Notes under the pieces: model-generated
What the model saw: only the letters and a program-made list of their open reading frames with translations
Told to the model about the DNA's origin: nothing
Databases searched by the model: none
Shown here: positions 43,901 through 52,007 of the stretch, piece after piece
Numbering within the stretch: position 1 is the stretch's first letter
Layout of the letters: each line of letters starts with the position of its first letter
Program-made: the position numbers and the translations under genes
NCBI RefSeq assembly: GCF_045348435.1
Contig: NZ_CP157484.1
Location: forward strand, 868,001-932,000
Direction of reading: 5' to 3'
DNA: 64,000 nt
DNA from: Alsobacter sp045348435
GTDB lineage: Bacteria; Pseudomonadota; Alphaproteobacteria; Rhizobiales; Beijerinckiaceae

Positions 43901-44207
43901 GGCGGCCGCGAAGGGCCGCAAGTCCCGCCGTTTCGGCCTTGTAGGCCTGCATCAACCCGATGTGGCGGTTGATGTCGTAGGTCCAGTGCCCGGCGCGGCC
44001 GAGTGCGCGCTCGGCCCTGAGTTCGCGCGCCAGAAGCGCCACGATGCGACGCGTGCGCGCAGGCTCCGCCTCCGGCGCGGACCCCAGCCCGACCGGCACC
44101 AGCCGTCCCAGCATCCGCCCGCGCTCATAAAAGCGCGCGCCGGCCTCCACGGCCTCGTGCACGGATCGCGCCGCCCTCATCCCGATCCCGGACGATCTCG
44201 CTCTCAT
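43893..44207 (-). CDS. Conserved-looking small basic protein of unknown function
   Basis: 104 residues, Arg-rich (predicted strongly basic), mainly helical, no signal peptide or membrane helix. GGGAGCAG stands 6-13 bp before ATG 44207. The segment VHEAVEAGARFYERGRMLGRLVP and the C-terminal GHWTYDINRHIGLMQAYKAE are the best-structured parts. No named family recognised. Divergent from the DUF6456 gene across a 98-bp AT-rich gap, so the two may share regulation. Confidence 0.65.
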   Translation of the reverse strand: MRARSSGIGMRAARSVHEAVEAGARFYERGRMLGRLVPVGLGSAPEAEPARTRRIVALLARELRAERALGRAGHWTYDINRHIGLMQAYKAETAGLAALRGRRP

Positions 44208-44305
44208 TCGTCTGCTCCCGCGTCCCCCGCCGCGCCTCTCTTGCGCGCCGGCTTCCGGGAGAATATAAGAATAAAAACCTTAGTCAAACCACATGCGAGG
44301 ACAAC
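44208..44305. promoter_or_regulatory. AT-rich divergent promoter region
   Basis: 98 bp between divergent starts. The right half (44258-44290) is strikingly AT-rich for this genome (TATAAGAATAAAAACC) and would suit a promoter and MucR-type binding. GCGAGGAC precedes ATG 44306. Confidence 0.5.
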
Positions 44306-45106
44306 ATGCCTTCAAAGCTGTCCGCCTTAGCCGGCGCGAGCGCCTCCGGCCCGCTCAGGCTTCTGGCCAAGCTCGCGGCGCAGCCGGACGGGACGCCGGC
44401 CTCAGCGCTCGCCTCAATGGCCGCCCATGCAGAGGCGCTGGTCCGGTCGGACCTGGCGTGCTGGACGGGGCGGGGGGACGACAGCCGGCTGCGTCTCACC
44501 GCGCCGGGCGCGGCCTTCCTGCGGCGCCGCCAGGCCGCGCCCGAGCACGCGTTCCTGGCCCAGCACCGGCCGCTGAGCGCGCGCGCGGTCGAGATCGACG
44601 GGCGGGAGGCGCCGGTCGTCATGGACGACGCCGAGAGCCCGCTCGCCTGGCTGCGCCGGCGCACGGGCAAGGACGGCCGCCCCTTGCTGGACGATGCGCG
44701 CTACGCCGCCGGTGAGCGCTTTCGGGCCGACCTGACGCTCGGCATGGTGCTGCCGCGCGTCACGGCGAGCTGGAGCGCCGGCCCGAGGAGCGGGCGGCGC
44801 GGCGCGGGGGTGGAGCACGTCACGGATCTCGCATTGGCCGCCCGCCAGCGCTGCGACCACGCGGCCCGCTCGCTCGGCGGCGAGATGGCGGCGCTGCTGA
44901 TCGACGTCTGCGGCTTCCTCAAGGGCCTCGAGGAGGTCGAGCGGGAGAGGGGCTGGCCGGCGCGCTCCGCCAAGGTCGTCCTCGCGGTGGCGCTGGGCCG
45001 CCTGGCCGAGCATTACGGGCTCGCCGTCGAAGCCGTCGGTCCGGCGCGCTCGACGGGCGTAAGGATGTGGGGGGCGGCGGACTACCGCCCGACTTTGGCC
45101 GAGTGA
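44306..45106 (+). CDS. DUF6456 domain protein
   Basis: 266 residues. The N-terminal ~80 residues resemble a winged-helix fold (LRLLAKLAAQPDGTPASALASM, RLRLTAPGAAFLRRR). The C-terminal DUF6456 domain starts at about 110 with the signature ESPLAWLRRRTGKDGRPLLDDARYAAGERFRADLT, followed by MLPRVTASWSA and ARQRCDHAARSLGGEMAALLIDVCGFLKGLEEVERERGWPARSAKVVL. The family is widespread in Hyphomicrobiales next to mucR-like genes and is probably DNA-binding; its function is not established. Confidence 0.88.
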   Translation: MPSKLSALAGASASGPLRLLAKLAAQPDGTPASALASMAAHAEALVRSDLACWTGRGDDSRLRLTAPGAAFLRRRQAAPEHAFLAQHRPLSARAVEIDGREAPVVMDDAESPLAWLRRRTGKDGRPLLDDARYAAGERFRADLTLGMVLPRVTASWSAGPRSGRRGAGVEHVTDLALAARQRCDHAARSLGGEMAALLIDVCGFLKGLEEVERERGWPARSAKVVLAVALGRLAEHYGLAVEAVGPARSTGVRMWGAADYRPTLAE

Positions 45107-45109
45107 GGC

Positions 45110-45541
45110 TCAGGCCGAGGCGAGGGCGCTCCGGGCGTCGGCCTTGATGCGCTCGATCATGGAGCGCACGCCGTTGGAGCGCTGCGGCGTGATGTGGGCG
45201 GACAGCCCGAGCCGCTCGAAGACCGGCTGCGCGTCCAGCGCCAGCACCTCGCTGGGCCGATGGTCCGAGTAGATCGCGAGCGTCAGCGCCACGAGGCCGC
45301 GGACGATGTGGGCGTCGCTGTCGCCGCGGAAATGCAGCAGCGGCTCGCCGTCCGCCGTCGTCCGGGTCGTGGCCTCGAGCCAGACCTGGCTGGCGCAGCC
45401 GCGCACCTTGTTGGCGTCCGAATGCGCCTCGGGAGGCAGCGGTTCGAGCGTGCGGCCGAGCTCGATGAGATACCGGTACCGGTCGTCCCAGTCGTCCAGC
45501 AGCTCGAAAGTCTCGATGATCTCGTCGATGGTCGCGTTCAT
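45110..45541 (-). CDS. sufE: SufE family sulfur acceptor protein
   Basis: 143 residues from ATG 45541 (MNATIDEIIETFELLDDWDDRYRYLIELG). SufE takes persulfide sulfur from the cysteine desulfurase SufS for Fe-S cluster building. The sulfur-accepting Cys is in NKVRGCASQVWLEA (about residue 50). The family motif ADIVRGL-like reads DAHIVRGLVALTLAIYS. The length matches SufE. No other suf genes are in the window. Convergent with the DUF6456 gene, 3 bp apart. Confidence 0.95.
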   Translation of the reverse strand: MNATIDEIIETFELLDDWDDRYRYLIELGRTLEPLPPEAHSDANKVRGCASQVWLEATTRTTADGEPLLHFRGDSDAHIVRGLVALTLAIYSDHRPSEVLALDAQPVFERLGLSAHITPQRSNGVRSMIERIKADARSALASA

Positions 45542-45623
45542 GTCCGCCGGGCCCTTGCGTCCCCCACGCATATAGAGGCGGCGGGCCGAAAGCGACAGCG
45601 CGGGCTGCGGCTTATGCGATCGG

Positions 45624-45920
45624 CTAGGGCGCGCGCCGGACGTCGCGCCGGCGCGCGGCCGTCGACGCCTCGTCCGCATGCGTCGCTGCGCCGCCCATGA
45701 GGGCGGCCGCCGCCGCCTGGGCGGTCACGCCCGTCAGAACGCAGCCTTCCTTGTCCCTGACGCAGCGCTCCACCGCCGCGCCGACAGCCTTCTCGGCCTG
45801 GACGGCCAGGCCGGACTTGGCGGCGGCGGCGAGCTCGGCCACGGGCGGATCCGCCTCGCGCAGAGGAGAAAGAGCGTAGACGACGCCCACGGCGACAATG
45901 GTCCTGAGCACGAGACCCAT
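45624..45920 (-). CDS. Small membrane-anchored protein of unknown function
   Basis: 98 residues from ATG 45920. One N-terminal hydrophobic helix (MGLVLRTIVAVGVVYALSP) and an Ala-rich periplasmic tail with two Cys (ERCVRDKEGCVLTG). Layout resembles the short single-helix DUF5330-type proteins of Hyphomicrobiales, but that match is weak. Divergent from the DivJ-like kinase gene, sharing a 239-bp control region. Confidence 0.6.
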   Translation of the reverse strand: MGLVLRTIVAVGVVYALSPLREADPPVAELAAAAKSGLAVQAEKAVGAAVERCVRDKEGCVLTGVTAQAAAAALMGGAATHADEASTAARRRDVRRAP

Positions 45921-46080
45921 GGGGCGTGTCCTGATTGCAGCGCCAGGCACCATGCCGCAGGCACCCTTAAGGCCGGGCTAAATCCCCGGCCCGCCGCGGC
46001 AACGGCTCGTTCATCATGTCGGACGGAACCCGGCGCATGACGGGTTGGCGATGGCTCCCGGCGGCGGATTGACGCCGCAT

Positions 46081-46095
46081 TTAGCGTTCGCTTAA
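46081..46095 (+). promoter_or_regulatory. CtrA-like box TTAG-N7-TTAA
   Basis: TTAG at 46081-46084 and TTAA at 46092-46095 with a 7-bp spacer, one mismatch from the CtrA consensus, 65 bp before the sensor-kinase start. Confidence 0.45.
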
Positions 46096-46159
46096 GGCGC
46101 GGCTGCGAAGCTCCGCTGGTGTTGATGGCGCGTGTGCAGGCGCCCAAGGCGAGTTGCGT

Positions 46160-48019
46160 ATGCGTTGGCCCACCGCAGCGATCGGCAAGCAGCTCGGCGA
46201 ACTGGTTCACGCCAGCGCCGACGCTGAGCCCCTGGCCCGGCAGCGGCACGCCTGGTTCATCGGCTCGCGCCTGTTCATGGGCGCCGTCGGCCTCGCCTCC
46301 GTGCCGCTGATGCTGGCGATGTCCGGCATGGTGGGCATGATGGCCATCGTCGGCGTGATCAGCCTCGCCTTCCAGGCCGTCACCGCGGTGGTCGCGTCCA
46401 GGACCGGCCACCTCCACACCGCCCATGTCACCTCCATCGGCGTCGCCGCCGCCACCGTCCTGCTGATGGCGGGCCTCGGCGACGGGCCGACCTCGCCCGT
46501 GCTGGCGGGCCTGCCGCTTCTGGTGCTGGAGGCGGCCATGATCGGCCGCATCCGCGAGATCCGCTACGCCGCCGGCCTGGCCATGGCGACGCTGTGCGCC
46601 GTCTTCCTCCTGGAGATCCGCAGCCCCGAGGGCGGCTCGGCTTCGGCAGCCCCGGTCACCCTCGCCATCCAGACCTCCATCCTGGCCTTCGCGATGTGCA
46701 TCGCTCTGCTGACCCAGCGCGAGATGCGCGCCCGGGTGGTGCGCGAGCGGCGCCTGACGGCCCAGAACCGCCTGCTGGTGGACGGCTTCGGCGATCTGGT
46801 GACCCGGCACGACGCCCAGGGGGCGGTGTTCTACGCCGGCCCGTCGGCCCACGCCCTGCTGGGCGTCGCCCCCACCGCGCTGCACGGCCGCGGCCTGTTC
46901 GAGCGCGTCCATGTGGCCGACCGCCCGCAATTCCTCATGGCCCTCGCCGACGCCGGCGCGGGCAGCGCCCTCAGCCGCGTGCAGGTGCGCATGCGCCACG
47001 GCGAGATCGAAGCCGGGGACAGGGCGGCCGCGCCGACCTTCACCTGGGTCGAGATCCGCTGCAGGAAGATCGAGGCCGACCAGGAGGCCTCGGAGGCCGC
47101 CGAGATCGTCTGCGTCATCCGCGACGTCTCGACCCAGCGTCAGAACGAGGCCGAGATCGATTCCGCCCGCGCGGCGGCCGAGGCCGCGTCCGCCCTCAAG
47201 GACCGCTTCCTCGCCACCGTGAGCCACGAGCTGCGGACCCCGCTCAACGCCATCATCGGCTTCTCCGAGATGCTGGCCGACGAGAGCCTCGTCCCCTCCG
47301 GCGACCAGCGCCAGCGCGACTACGCCCGCATCATCCACGTGTCGGGCGATCACCTCCTCAGCGTCGTCAACACGCTGCTGGACATGTCCAAGATCGACGC
47401 GGGGACGCTGAGCATCCAGACGGAGCCGTTCGACGTCGCCCGCCTGGTGGAGGTCTCCGTCGAGATGCTGCGCCTCAAGGCGGAGCAGTCGCAGGTGGCT
47501 CTCGAGGTGACGGTCGATCCCGGCCTGCCGGCGCTCGTGGCGGACCGGCGGGCCTGCAAGCAGATCCTCATCAACCTGCTGTCCAACGCCATCAAGTTCA
47601 CGCCCCGCGGCGGCCGCGTGACGCTTGACGTCCGCCGCGAAGGGGACATCATCGCCTTCGCCGTGCAGGACACCGGCATCGGCATCGCGTCCGAAGACCT
47701 GCCCCGGCTGGGCGAGCCGTTCTTCCAGGCCCGCGCCAGCTACGACAGGCCCTATGAGGGCACAGGGCTCGGCCTGTCGGTCGTGCGCGGCCTGGTGGGC
47801 CTCCATTTCGGCTCGATGCAGATCGAGAGCGCCGTCGGCGTCGGCACGCGCGTGGTGGTGCGGCTGGGCGTCGACAGCCGCGTCAGGCTCGCCCCCGGGG
47901 CGACGGGCAAGCCGGACGCGAAGGTCGCCAGCATCGGACCGCGCGACCGTGCCGCGCCCGCCGCGATCGCCATCAAGAGTCTCTCGGCCCTTAGCCAGAC
48001 GGTGAAGAAAAGTGCCTGA
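46160..48019 (+). CDS. PAS sensor histidine kinase, DivJ-like
   Basis: 619 residues from ATG 46160. About six hydrophobic helices in residues 35-185, a PAS-like segment at about 205-325, then the transmitter. The H-box has His356 in TVSHELRTPLNAIIGFSEM, followed by N-box NLLSNAIKF, G1 DTGIGIASEDL, F-box FFQARASYDRPYEGTG and G2 GLGLSVVRGLVGLH. The tyrosine-aspartate-arginine F-box context and multi-helix N-terminus resemble DivJ, the kinase for DivK in the CtrA cell-cycle pathway; other PleC/PdhS-type kinases are possible. The C-terminal ~50 residues are an Ala-rich tail. Overlaps the next gene by 8 bp. Confidence 0.88.
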   Translation: MRWPTAAIGKQLGELVHASADAEPLARQRHAWFIGSRLFMGAVGLASVPLMLAMSGMVGMMAIVGVISLAFQAVTAVVASRTGHLHTAHVTSIGVAAATVLLMAGLGDGPTSPVLAGLPLLVLEAAMIGRIREIRYAAGLAMATLCAVFLLEIRSPEGGSASAAPVTLAIQTSILAFAMCIALLTQREMRARVVRERRLTAQNRLLVDGFGDLVTRHDAQGAVFYAGPSAHALLGVAPTALHGRGLFERVHVADRPQFLMALADAGAGSALSRVQVRMRHGEIEAGDRAAAPTFTWVEIRCRKIEADQEASEAAEIVCVIRDVSTQRQNEAEIDSARAAAEAASALKDRFLATVSHELRTPLNAIIGFSEMLADESLVPSGDQRQRDYARIIHVSGDHLLSVVNTLLDMSKIDAGTLSIQTEPFDVARLVEVSVEMLRLKAEQSQVALEVTVDPGLPALVADRRACKQILINLLSNAIKFTPRGGRVTLDVRREGDIIAFAVQDTGIGIASEDLPRLGEPFFQARASYDRPYEGTGLGLSVVRGLVGLHFGSMQIESAVGVGTRVVVRLGVDSRVRLAPGATGKPDAKVASIGPRDRAAPAAIAIKSLSALSQTVKKSA

Positions 48020-48677
48020 AGTCCTCGCCCGCACCGACCATGATTTCGTGCTGAGCCAGGAGCGCCGCCCCCGGCGCGCCTCCCGGGCGAAGCGCAAGCC
48101 CGCGCGGGCGGCCTGGATCAGGGCGTTGTTCCGCAACCCCGGCGCGACGGCGGTGGGCGCGGCCGGCGCGGCCATCGCGGTCGGCATCGTCATCAACGCC
48201 CTGGCTTTCCAGAACGCGCCGCACCCCGCGCCGCTGTTCGGCCGCCCGCTCGGCGAGACGGTGAAGCTGTCCGGCGTCCCGACCGTGCTGCCGCCCTCCC
48301 GCCCGGCCGACCTCTCTGCCGCGACGCCGGCCTCGCCCGCCGCGCCGGCTGAGACCCCCCGCGACGCCGCCAGGGCGCAGAAGGCCTCGCTGACGCCGGC
48401 CTCCTCCAGCCAGCCCTCCGGCCCGGCGCGCGACGCCATCGGCGACATCCTGAAGACGGGATCGACCGTCTCCGAGCCGAGCCGCTCCGTGCTGTCGGCT
48501 CAGAAGGCGCTGAACAAGCTCGGCTACGGGCCGGTGAAGACCGACGGCGTGTTCGGCTCCGGCACCCGTCAGGCGATCGAGAAGTTCGAGCGGGACCGCA
48601 AGCTCCCGCCCACCGGCGAAATCTCCGGCCGCACGGCGCGCGAGCTCGCCGCCGCCGCCGGCCCTTCGGCCGAGTGA
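48012..48677 (+). CDS. Membrane-anchored peptidoglycan-binding domain protein
   Basis: 221 residues from GTG 48012, overlapping the kinase 3' end by 8 bp and so translationally coupled to it. A basic cytoplasmic N-terminus (RRPRRASRAKRKPARAAW), one membrane helix at about 44-64, a Pro/Ala-rich periplasmic linker, and a PG_binding_1 domain at about 158-216 (LSAQKALNKLGYGPVKTDGVFGSGTRQAIEKFERDRKL). It would anchor in the inner membrane and touch the cell wall. The link with a cell-cycle kinase suggests a role at the division or growth site; inferred. Confidence 0.87.
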   Translation: MPEVLARTDHDFVLSQERRPRRASRAKRKPARAAWIRALFRNPGATAVGAAGAAIAVGIVINALAFQNAPHPAPLFGRPLGETVKLSGVPTVLPPSRPADLSAATPASPAAPAETPRDAARAQKASLTPASSSQPSGPARDAIGDILKTGSTVSEPSRSVLSAQKALNKLGYGPVKTDGVFGSGTRQAIEKFERDRKLPPTGEISGRTARELAAAAGPSAE

Positions 48678-48681
48678 CGCG

Positions 48682-49026
48682 GTGAGGCTGCGGTCGGACA
48701 TCTTCGTCGCAGCCTATATCCGCCGCTGCGCCGTCGAGGGCGCGCCCGCCGTGCTGCGCAAGCGCGGGTCCGCCGAGGCGGGCGCGATCTTCGTCAAGGT
48801 CGACCGGCTGGACGGCTCATGCGCCCTCTACGGGCCGGCGCCGCAGAGCGCCTTTTCGGAAGACGACCTGGAACGGCGCTTCGTGCGGCTGCACCCGTCC
48901 GCCACGATCCCCGTCCTGAACGCCGAGGAGCGCCTCGCGCGCGAGCAGCGCTTCGACACGGACCTGTGGATCGTGGAAGTCGAGGACCGCGCCGGCCTGT
49001 CCCGCCTCGACGAGGTCCCGGCCTGA
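48682..49026 (+). CDS. DUF1491 family protein
   Basis: 114 residues from GTG 48682, four bases after the preceding stop. DUF1491 signature: MRLRSDIFVAAYIRRCAVEGAPAVLRKRGSAEAGAIFVKV, then FSEDDLERRF and AREQRFDTDLWIVEVEDRAG. Small cytosolic protein conserved in alphaproteobacteria, function unknown. Third gene of the kinase operon. Confidence 0.88.
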   Translation: MRLRSDIFVAAYIRRCAVEGAPAVLRKRGSAEAGAIFVKVDRLDGSCALYGPAPQSAFSEDDLERRFVRLHPSATIPVLNAEERLAREQRFDTDLWIVEVEDRAGLSRLDEVPA

Positions 49027-49035
49027 CAACCTGCG

Positions 49036-50163
49036 TCAGCCCGCCCGGCGGCCGGCTTGCGTCGTCGAGGCCGCCAGGGCGGCGGCGCTGCGGTGGGGAG
49101 CTTCCGCCTGGTCGGTCTGGGGCACGTGCGATCCCGTGCGCGGCCGCGCAGGGCCGGCGCCCAGCATGGCGGACACCAGCCGTTCGGCCGCGGGGGGCGA
49201 CACCCTGCGGAACAGGTCCACGAGGGCGTGCACGCGCTCCGACGACTGCCCGATCAGGGGATCGCGGAACATGAAGATGCGCGTCGCGACCTCGTCGCTG
49301 AAGCCCAGCGAGAGGAGCGCCAGCGCCAGCGCCTCGCCGGAGCGGTCCGCCAGGATCTTCTGCGACTTGGCCACGGACGCGCCGAGGCCGAGCGCCAGCA
49401 CGGTGGCGAAGGATTCGGCGTCGCCATACATGGCGGCCGTCTCCATCGGGACGACCAGCTCCTGCGAAGCGATGCGCTGCGAGCGCGCGCGGCCGGAGAG
49501 GGCGACGAGCCGCTCCACCTCCTCGATGATCTTCAGGCGCTCGGCCTTGTCGGCCGCCAGATACAGCACGGCGCGTTCGGCGCCGTTCAGGTCGCCGCGC
49601 GACAGCAGCGCCTTGGCGATCGCGTCCTCGTCGCGGGCCCGGTCCAGCAGCAGGTCCATGACGTCGGCCGGCAGCGCCACGGAGGTGTTGGCGGCCAGGG
49701 TGACGTCGATCAGCGGGTCCTCGCGGCCCAGCAACAGGCGCACCATGTCCGGACCGATTTCGGCGCGGGCCGCGACGGCGGCCGCCATGACGCGATCGCC
49801 CACCGCGGCCTGCTCGATCAGGACGCCGGCCGGCAGCCAGCGGGCGTCGGCGAGCAGGATGCGGGCGGAATCGTCGCCGCGCGCCAGGAAGGCAGCGCCG
49901 ACTTCGACCGGCGTCTGGGCGTAGCCCGCGAGCTTGCAGGCGACCACCAGGGCGGTGTCGCCGTCCACCTGCTGGACGAGCGTGCCGGCGATCTCGCGGA
50001 ACTGGGCCGCCTCGTCGCTCGTATGGGCCGGGGTCGACACATAAAGGTCCGTCAGCACGCGCAGCAGGACGGGCTTCATGTCGAGTCCTTCCTCGCGCGC
50101 GATCGCCAGCAGCCCATGCAGTTCAGGCGGAGTGATATGGGTCATGGTGAGGCAGGCTCGCAT
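49036..50163 (-). CDS. DUF2336 domain protein
   Basis: 375 residues from ATG 50163 (an ATG six codons in, at 50145, is possible). All-helical, built of repeated helix pairs of HEAT-like type (LLLGREDPLIDVTLAANTSVALP, LLDRARDEDAIAKALLSRGDLNGAE). The DUF2336 middle is followed by a helix-rich C-terminus and a disordered tail. Such proteins occur beside cell-cycle and motility genes in alphaproteobacteria and probably act as scaffolds. Convergent with the DUF1491 gene, 9 bp apart; a CtrA-like box lies 40 bp upstream of its start. Confidence 0.85.
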   Translation of the reverse strand: MRACLTMTHITPPELHGLLAIAREEGLDMKPVLLRVLTDLYVSTPAHTSDEAAQFREIAGTLVQQVDGDTALVVACKLAGYAQTPVEVGAAFLARGDDSARILLADARWLPAGVLIEQAAVGDRVMAAAVAARAEIGPDMVRLLLGREDPLIDVTLAANTSVALPADVMDLLLDRARDEDAIAKALLSRGDLNGAERAVLYLAADKAERLKIIEEVERLVALSGRARSQRIASQELVVPMETAAMYGDAESFATVLALGLGASVAKSQKILADRSGEALALALLSLGFSDEVATRIFMFRDPLIGQSSERVHALVDLFRRVSPPAAERLVSAMLGAGPARPRTGSHVPQTDQAEAPHRSAAALAASTTQAGRRAG

Positions 50164-50202
50164 GGGCTGGAATGGGCGCAGGCGAGGCTAGTCGCGCGCC
50201 CG

Positions 50203-50217
50203 TTAGCGCCGCGTTAA
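50203..50217. promoter_or_regulatory. CtrA-like box TTAG-N7-TTAA
   Basis: TTAG at 50203-50206 and TTAAC at 50214-50218 with a 7-bp spacer, one mismatch from consensus, between the divergent DUF2336 gene and the 58-residue protein gene. Confidence 0.45.
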
Positions 50218-50314
50218 CGCTGTCGGGAAGCTTTGGCTGCGCTGGGGCGATGCAAGGGATCCAACGTGTCAAAATGCACATTCTGGATACCGGGAATGCT
50301 GTTGAATGCTGATC

Positions 50315-50329
50315 GTAAGAGACCGTTAA
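50315..50329 (+). promoter_or_regulatory. CtrA-like box GTAA-N7-TTAACC
   Basis: GTAA at 50315-50318 and TTAACCA starting at 50326, spacer 7 bp. The right half matches the CtrA half-site TTAACCA. It lies 63 bp before the 58-residue protein gene. Confidence 0.45.
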
Positions 50330-50391
50330 CCAAGGTTCGCTTTCCTGACCCCGCGGCGATGATCGCGGGTGACGGGCAGGAGGAGGGTGTG

Positions 50392-50568
50392 ATGGGTCGC
50401 GTACTGTCTTTCCAGGCTCCTGCGCGTTCGACGCGCCGGATCGAGCCGTCGATCGGGCCGAGGGGTCAGATCCTCTTCTTCACGGGCGTCCGCTACGAGC
50501 GGCATCCCGAGGAGCCGAAGCGCCCGGCCGCGGGCGGTCGTCGGCAGAGGCGCAGCCGCGGCGCCTGA
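50392..50568 (+). CDS. Small conserved-looking protein, 58 residues
   Basis: ATG 50392 follows a strong AGGAGGAGGG ribosome site. The product is MGRVLSFQAPARSTRRIEPS, then GPRGQILFFTGVRYERHPEE and a basic tail. No membrane helix or signal. Short proteins with the ILFFTGVRYER core occur in Hyphomicrobiales; function unknown. It precedes the lipoprotein gene by 11 bp, so the two form a small operon under the CtrA-like box. Confidence 0.72.
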   Translation: MGRVLSFQAPARSTRRIEPSIGPRGQILFFTGVRYERHPEEPKRPAAGGRRQRRSRGA

Positions 50569-50579
50569 AACGGATCACC

Positions 50580-51410
50580 ATGGGCCGCATCCTTTCGCCG
50601 CGCCGACCCCTGCGCGGCCCTGGCGTAGCGGCCGCCTTCGCGGGCCTGCTCCTGGCCGGCTGCTCCGAGACCGGCGATTTCGGCCGGCCCAAGCCCACGT
50701 TCTGGAGCGAGACGATCGCGCCGCTGGCCGGGCAGGGCGCGGCGACGCAACGGGGCGAGCCGGTCTCGCCCGCATTGCTGACCGACGACGAGCAGGAGCT
50801 TCGCAGCCGCGCCTACCGGTTCCTGACACCCGCCCGGGAGCGCTCGGTCTTCGACCGGCAGCTGGCCGACCTCGCCTTCCGGCGCATCCAGCCCCGGGAG
50901 GTCGGGCTGACCGCCGAATCCGCCTATTACGAAGCGCTCCTGGCGTCTCCCGACGTGTCGCCGCGGTCGCGCTACCAGCGGCTGCGCGAGGACATGGAGA
51001 GCGACCGGCTGCTGATCACTCCTTTCGCCGCGCTGGCCTGCCGGGTGGCCGCGATGGACGCCGTCCGGGCCAAGGCGCTGGCGGCGATTCCGCCGGGCGA
51101 CGTCGAGACGCGCTACGCCGCCGGGGCCCGCATCGCCGAAAACGAGGCGCTCACGGCGTGGGTGGAGCTCGGCCTGCAAAGCCGCCTGCGCGCCTATCGG
51201 TTCGCGCTGGACCGTCTCGTGGTGACCAGCCCCGACAAGGACGCGATCCGCGCGGAGCGCGTGCTGGAGGCCTTCGAGGGCTATCGCGGCATGGCGTCCC
51301 GCTGCGCCCAGACGCGAGGCGGAATCATCGTCACGCCGGGCGGCGACGCCGCGGGCGGCGCGCGCTTCCTGCCGCGCTCCAATCCCAGACCGGTCGTCGT
51401 GAAGCCCTGA
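50580..51410 (+). CDS. Lipoprotein of unknown function
   Basis: 276 residues. A basic N-terminus, hydrophobic stretch and lipobox LLAGC put the lipidated Cys at residue 28. The mature part is helical with many Arg and Ala residues (DDEQELRSRAYRFLTPARERSVFDRQLADLAF; RYQRLREDMESDRLLITPFAALACRVAAMDAVRAKALAAIP), suggesting a helical bundle. No named family recognised. Second gene of a unit with the 58-residue protein. Confidence 0.8.
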   Translation: MGRILSPRRPLRGPGVAAAFAGLLLAGCSETGDFGRPKPTFWSETIAPLAGQGAATQRGEPVSPALLTDDEQELRSRAYRFLTPARERSVFDRQLADLAFRRIQPREVGLTAESAYYEALLASPDVSPRSRYQRLREDMESDRLLITPFAALACRVAAMDAVRAKALAAIPPGDVETRYAAGARIAENEALTAWVELGLQSRLRAYRFALDRLVVTSPDKDAIRAERVLEAFEGYRGMASRCAQTRGGIIVTPGGDAAGGARFLPRSNPRPVVVKP

Positions 51411-51425
51411 TCTGGGCCGGGCGGC

Positions 51426-52007
51426 TCAGCGCTTGGCGGCCGGCTTCGCCGGCTCCGGCCGGCATTGCGCGCTGGCGACGAGGGCCGCGGCGTCCGCCGC
51501 CAGCCCGGGCTCCGGCGCCAGCGCCCGGAAGGTGATGAAGCCGGTCGTTTCGGGCGAGACCAGGCGAAGCTCGCGCACCGGCTCGTCCTCCGGATCGTTC
51601 GCCTGGATGGCTTCGAGCTGCGGCTGCGTGGTGACCAGCACCTCGATCTGGCCGCGCACGGCGCTGCGGTCGGTCAGGGCGTAAAACACGCCGCCCGTCG
51701 CCCTGTGGAAGCCGAGCGAGAGGAAGAGTTCGCCCGCGTTGGCCAGGATGCGCACCGGGCCGGACGAGAGGTCGTAGCGGCAGACCGCCATCGCGGCGGC
51801 GGGATCGCGATAGGGCAGGGCCGAGGGTCCGGCGGCGGCGGCGGGCAGCGGCGTCACGACATGGCGCCCGGCGAACTGCGCCAGCCGCGCGTCCGCGTTG
51901 TTGGCCGCGAAGCTGGGGATCGCCAGCATCGAGCCCAGATGCACGATGGCGGCGAGCACGAGCCCGAGGACCGCCAGATAGGACCATCGCCTCAGCGTCG
52001 CGCTCAT
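51426..52007 (-). CDS. DUF1254 domain protein (short form), membrane-anchored
   Basis: 193 residues from ATG 52007, chosen for the ATGA overlap with the DUF1214 gene stop (an ATG two codons earlier is possible). N-terminal membrane helix at about 8-30 (YLAVLGLVLAAIVHLGSMLAI), then the DUF1254-like body (YRDPAAAMAVCRYDLSSGPVRILANAGELFLSLGFHR, FYALTDRSAVRGQIEVLV). DUF1254 and DUF1214 are often fused in long proteins; here they are two adjacent short genes, as common in rhizobia. Function unknown, probably periplasmic. Confidence 0.83.
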   Translation of the reverse strand: MSATLRRWSYLAVLGLVLAAIVHLGSMLAIPSFAANNADARLAQFAGRHVVTPLPAAAAGPSALPYRDPAAAMAVCRYDLSSGPVRILANAGELFLSLGFHRATGGVFYALTDRSAVRGQIEVLVTTQPQLEAIQANDPEDEPVRELRLVSPETTGFITFRALAPEPGLAADAAALVASAQCRPEPAKPAAKR

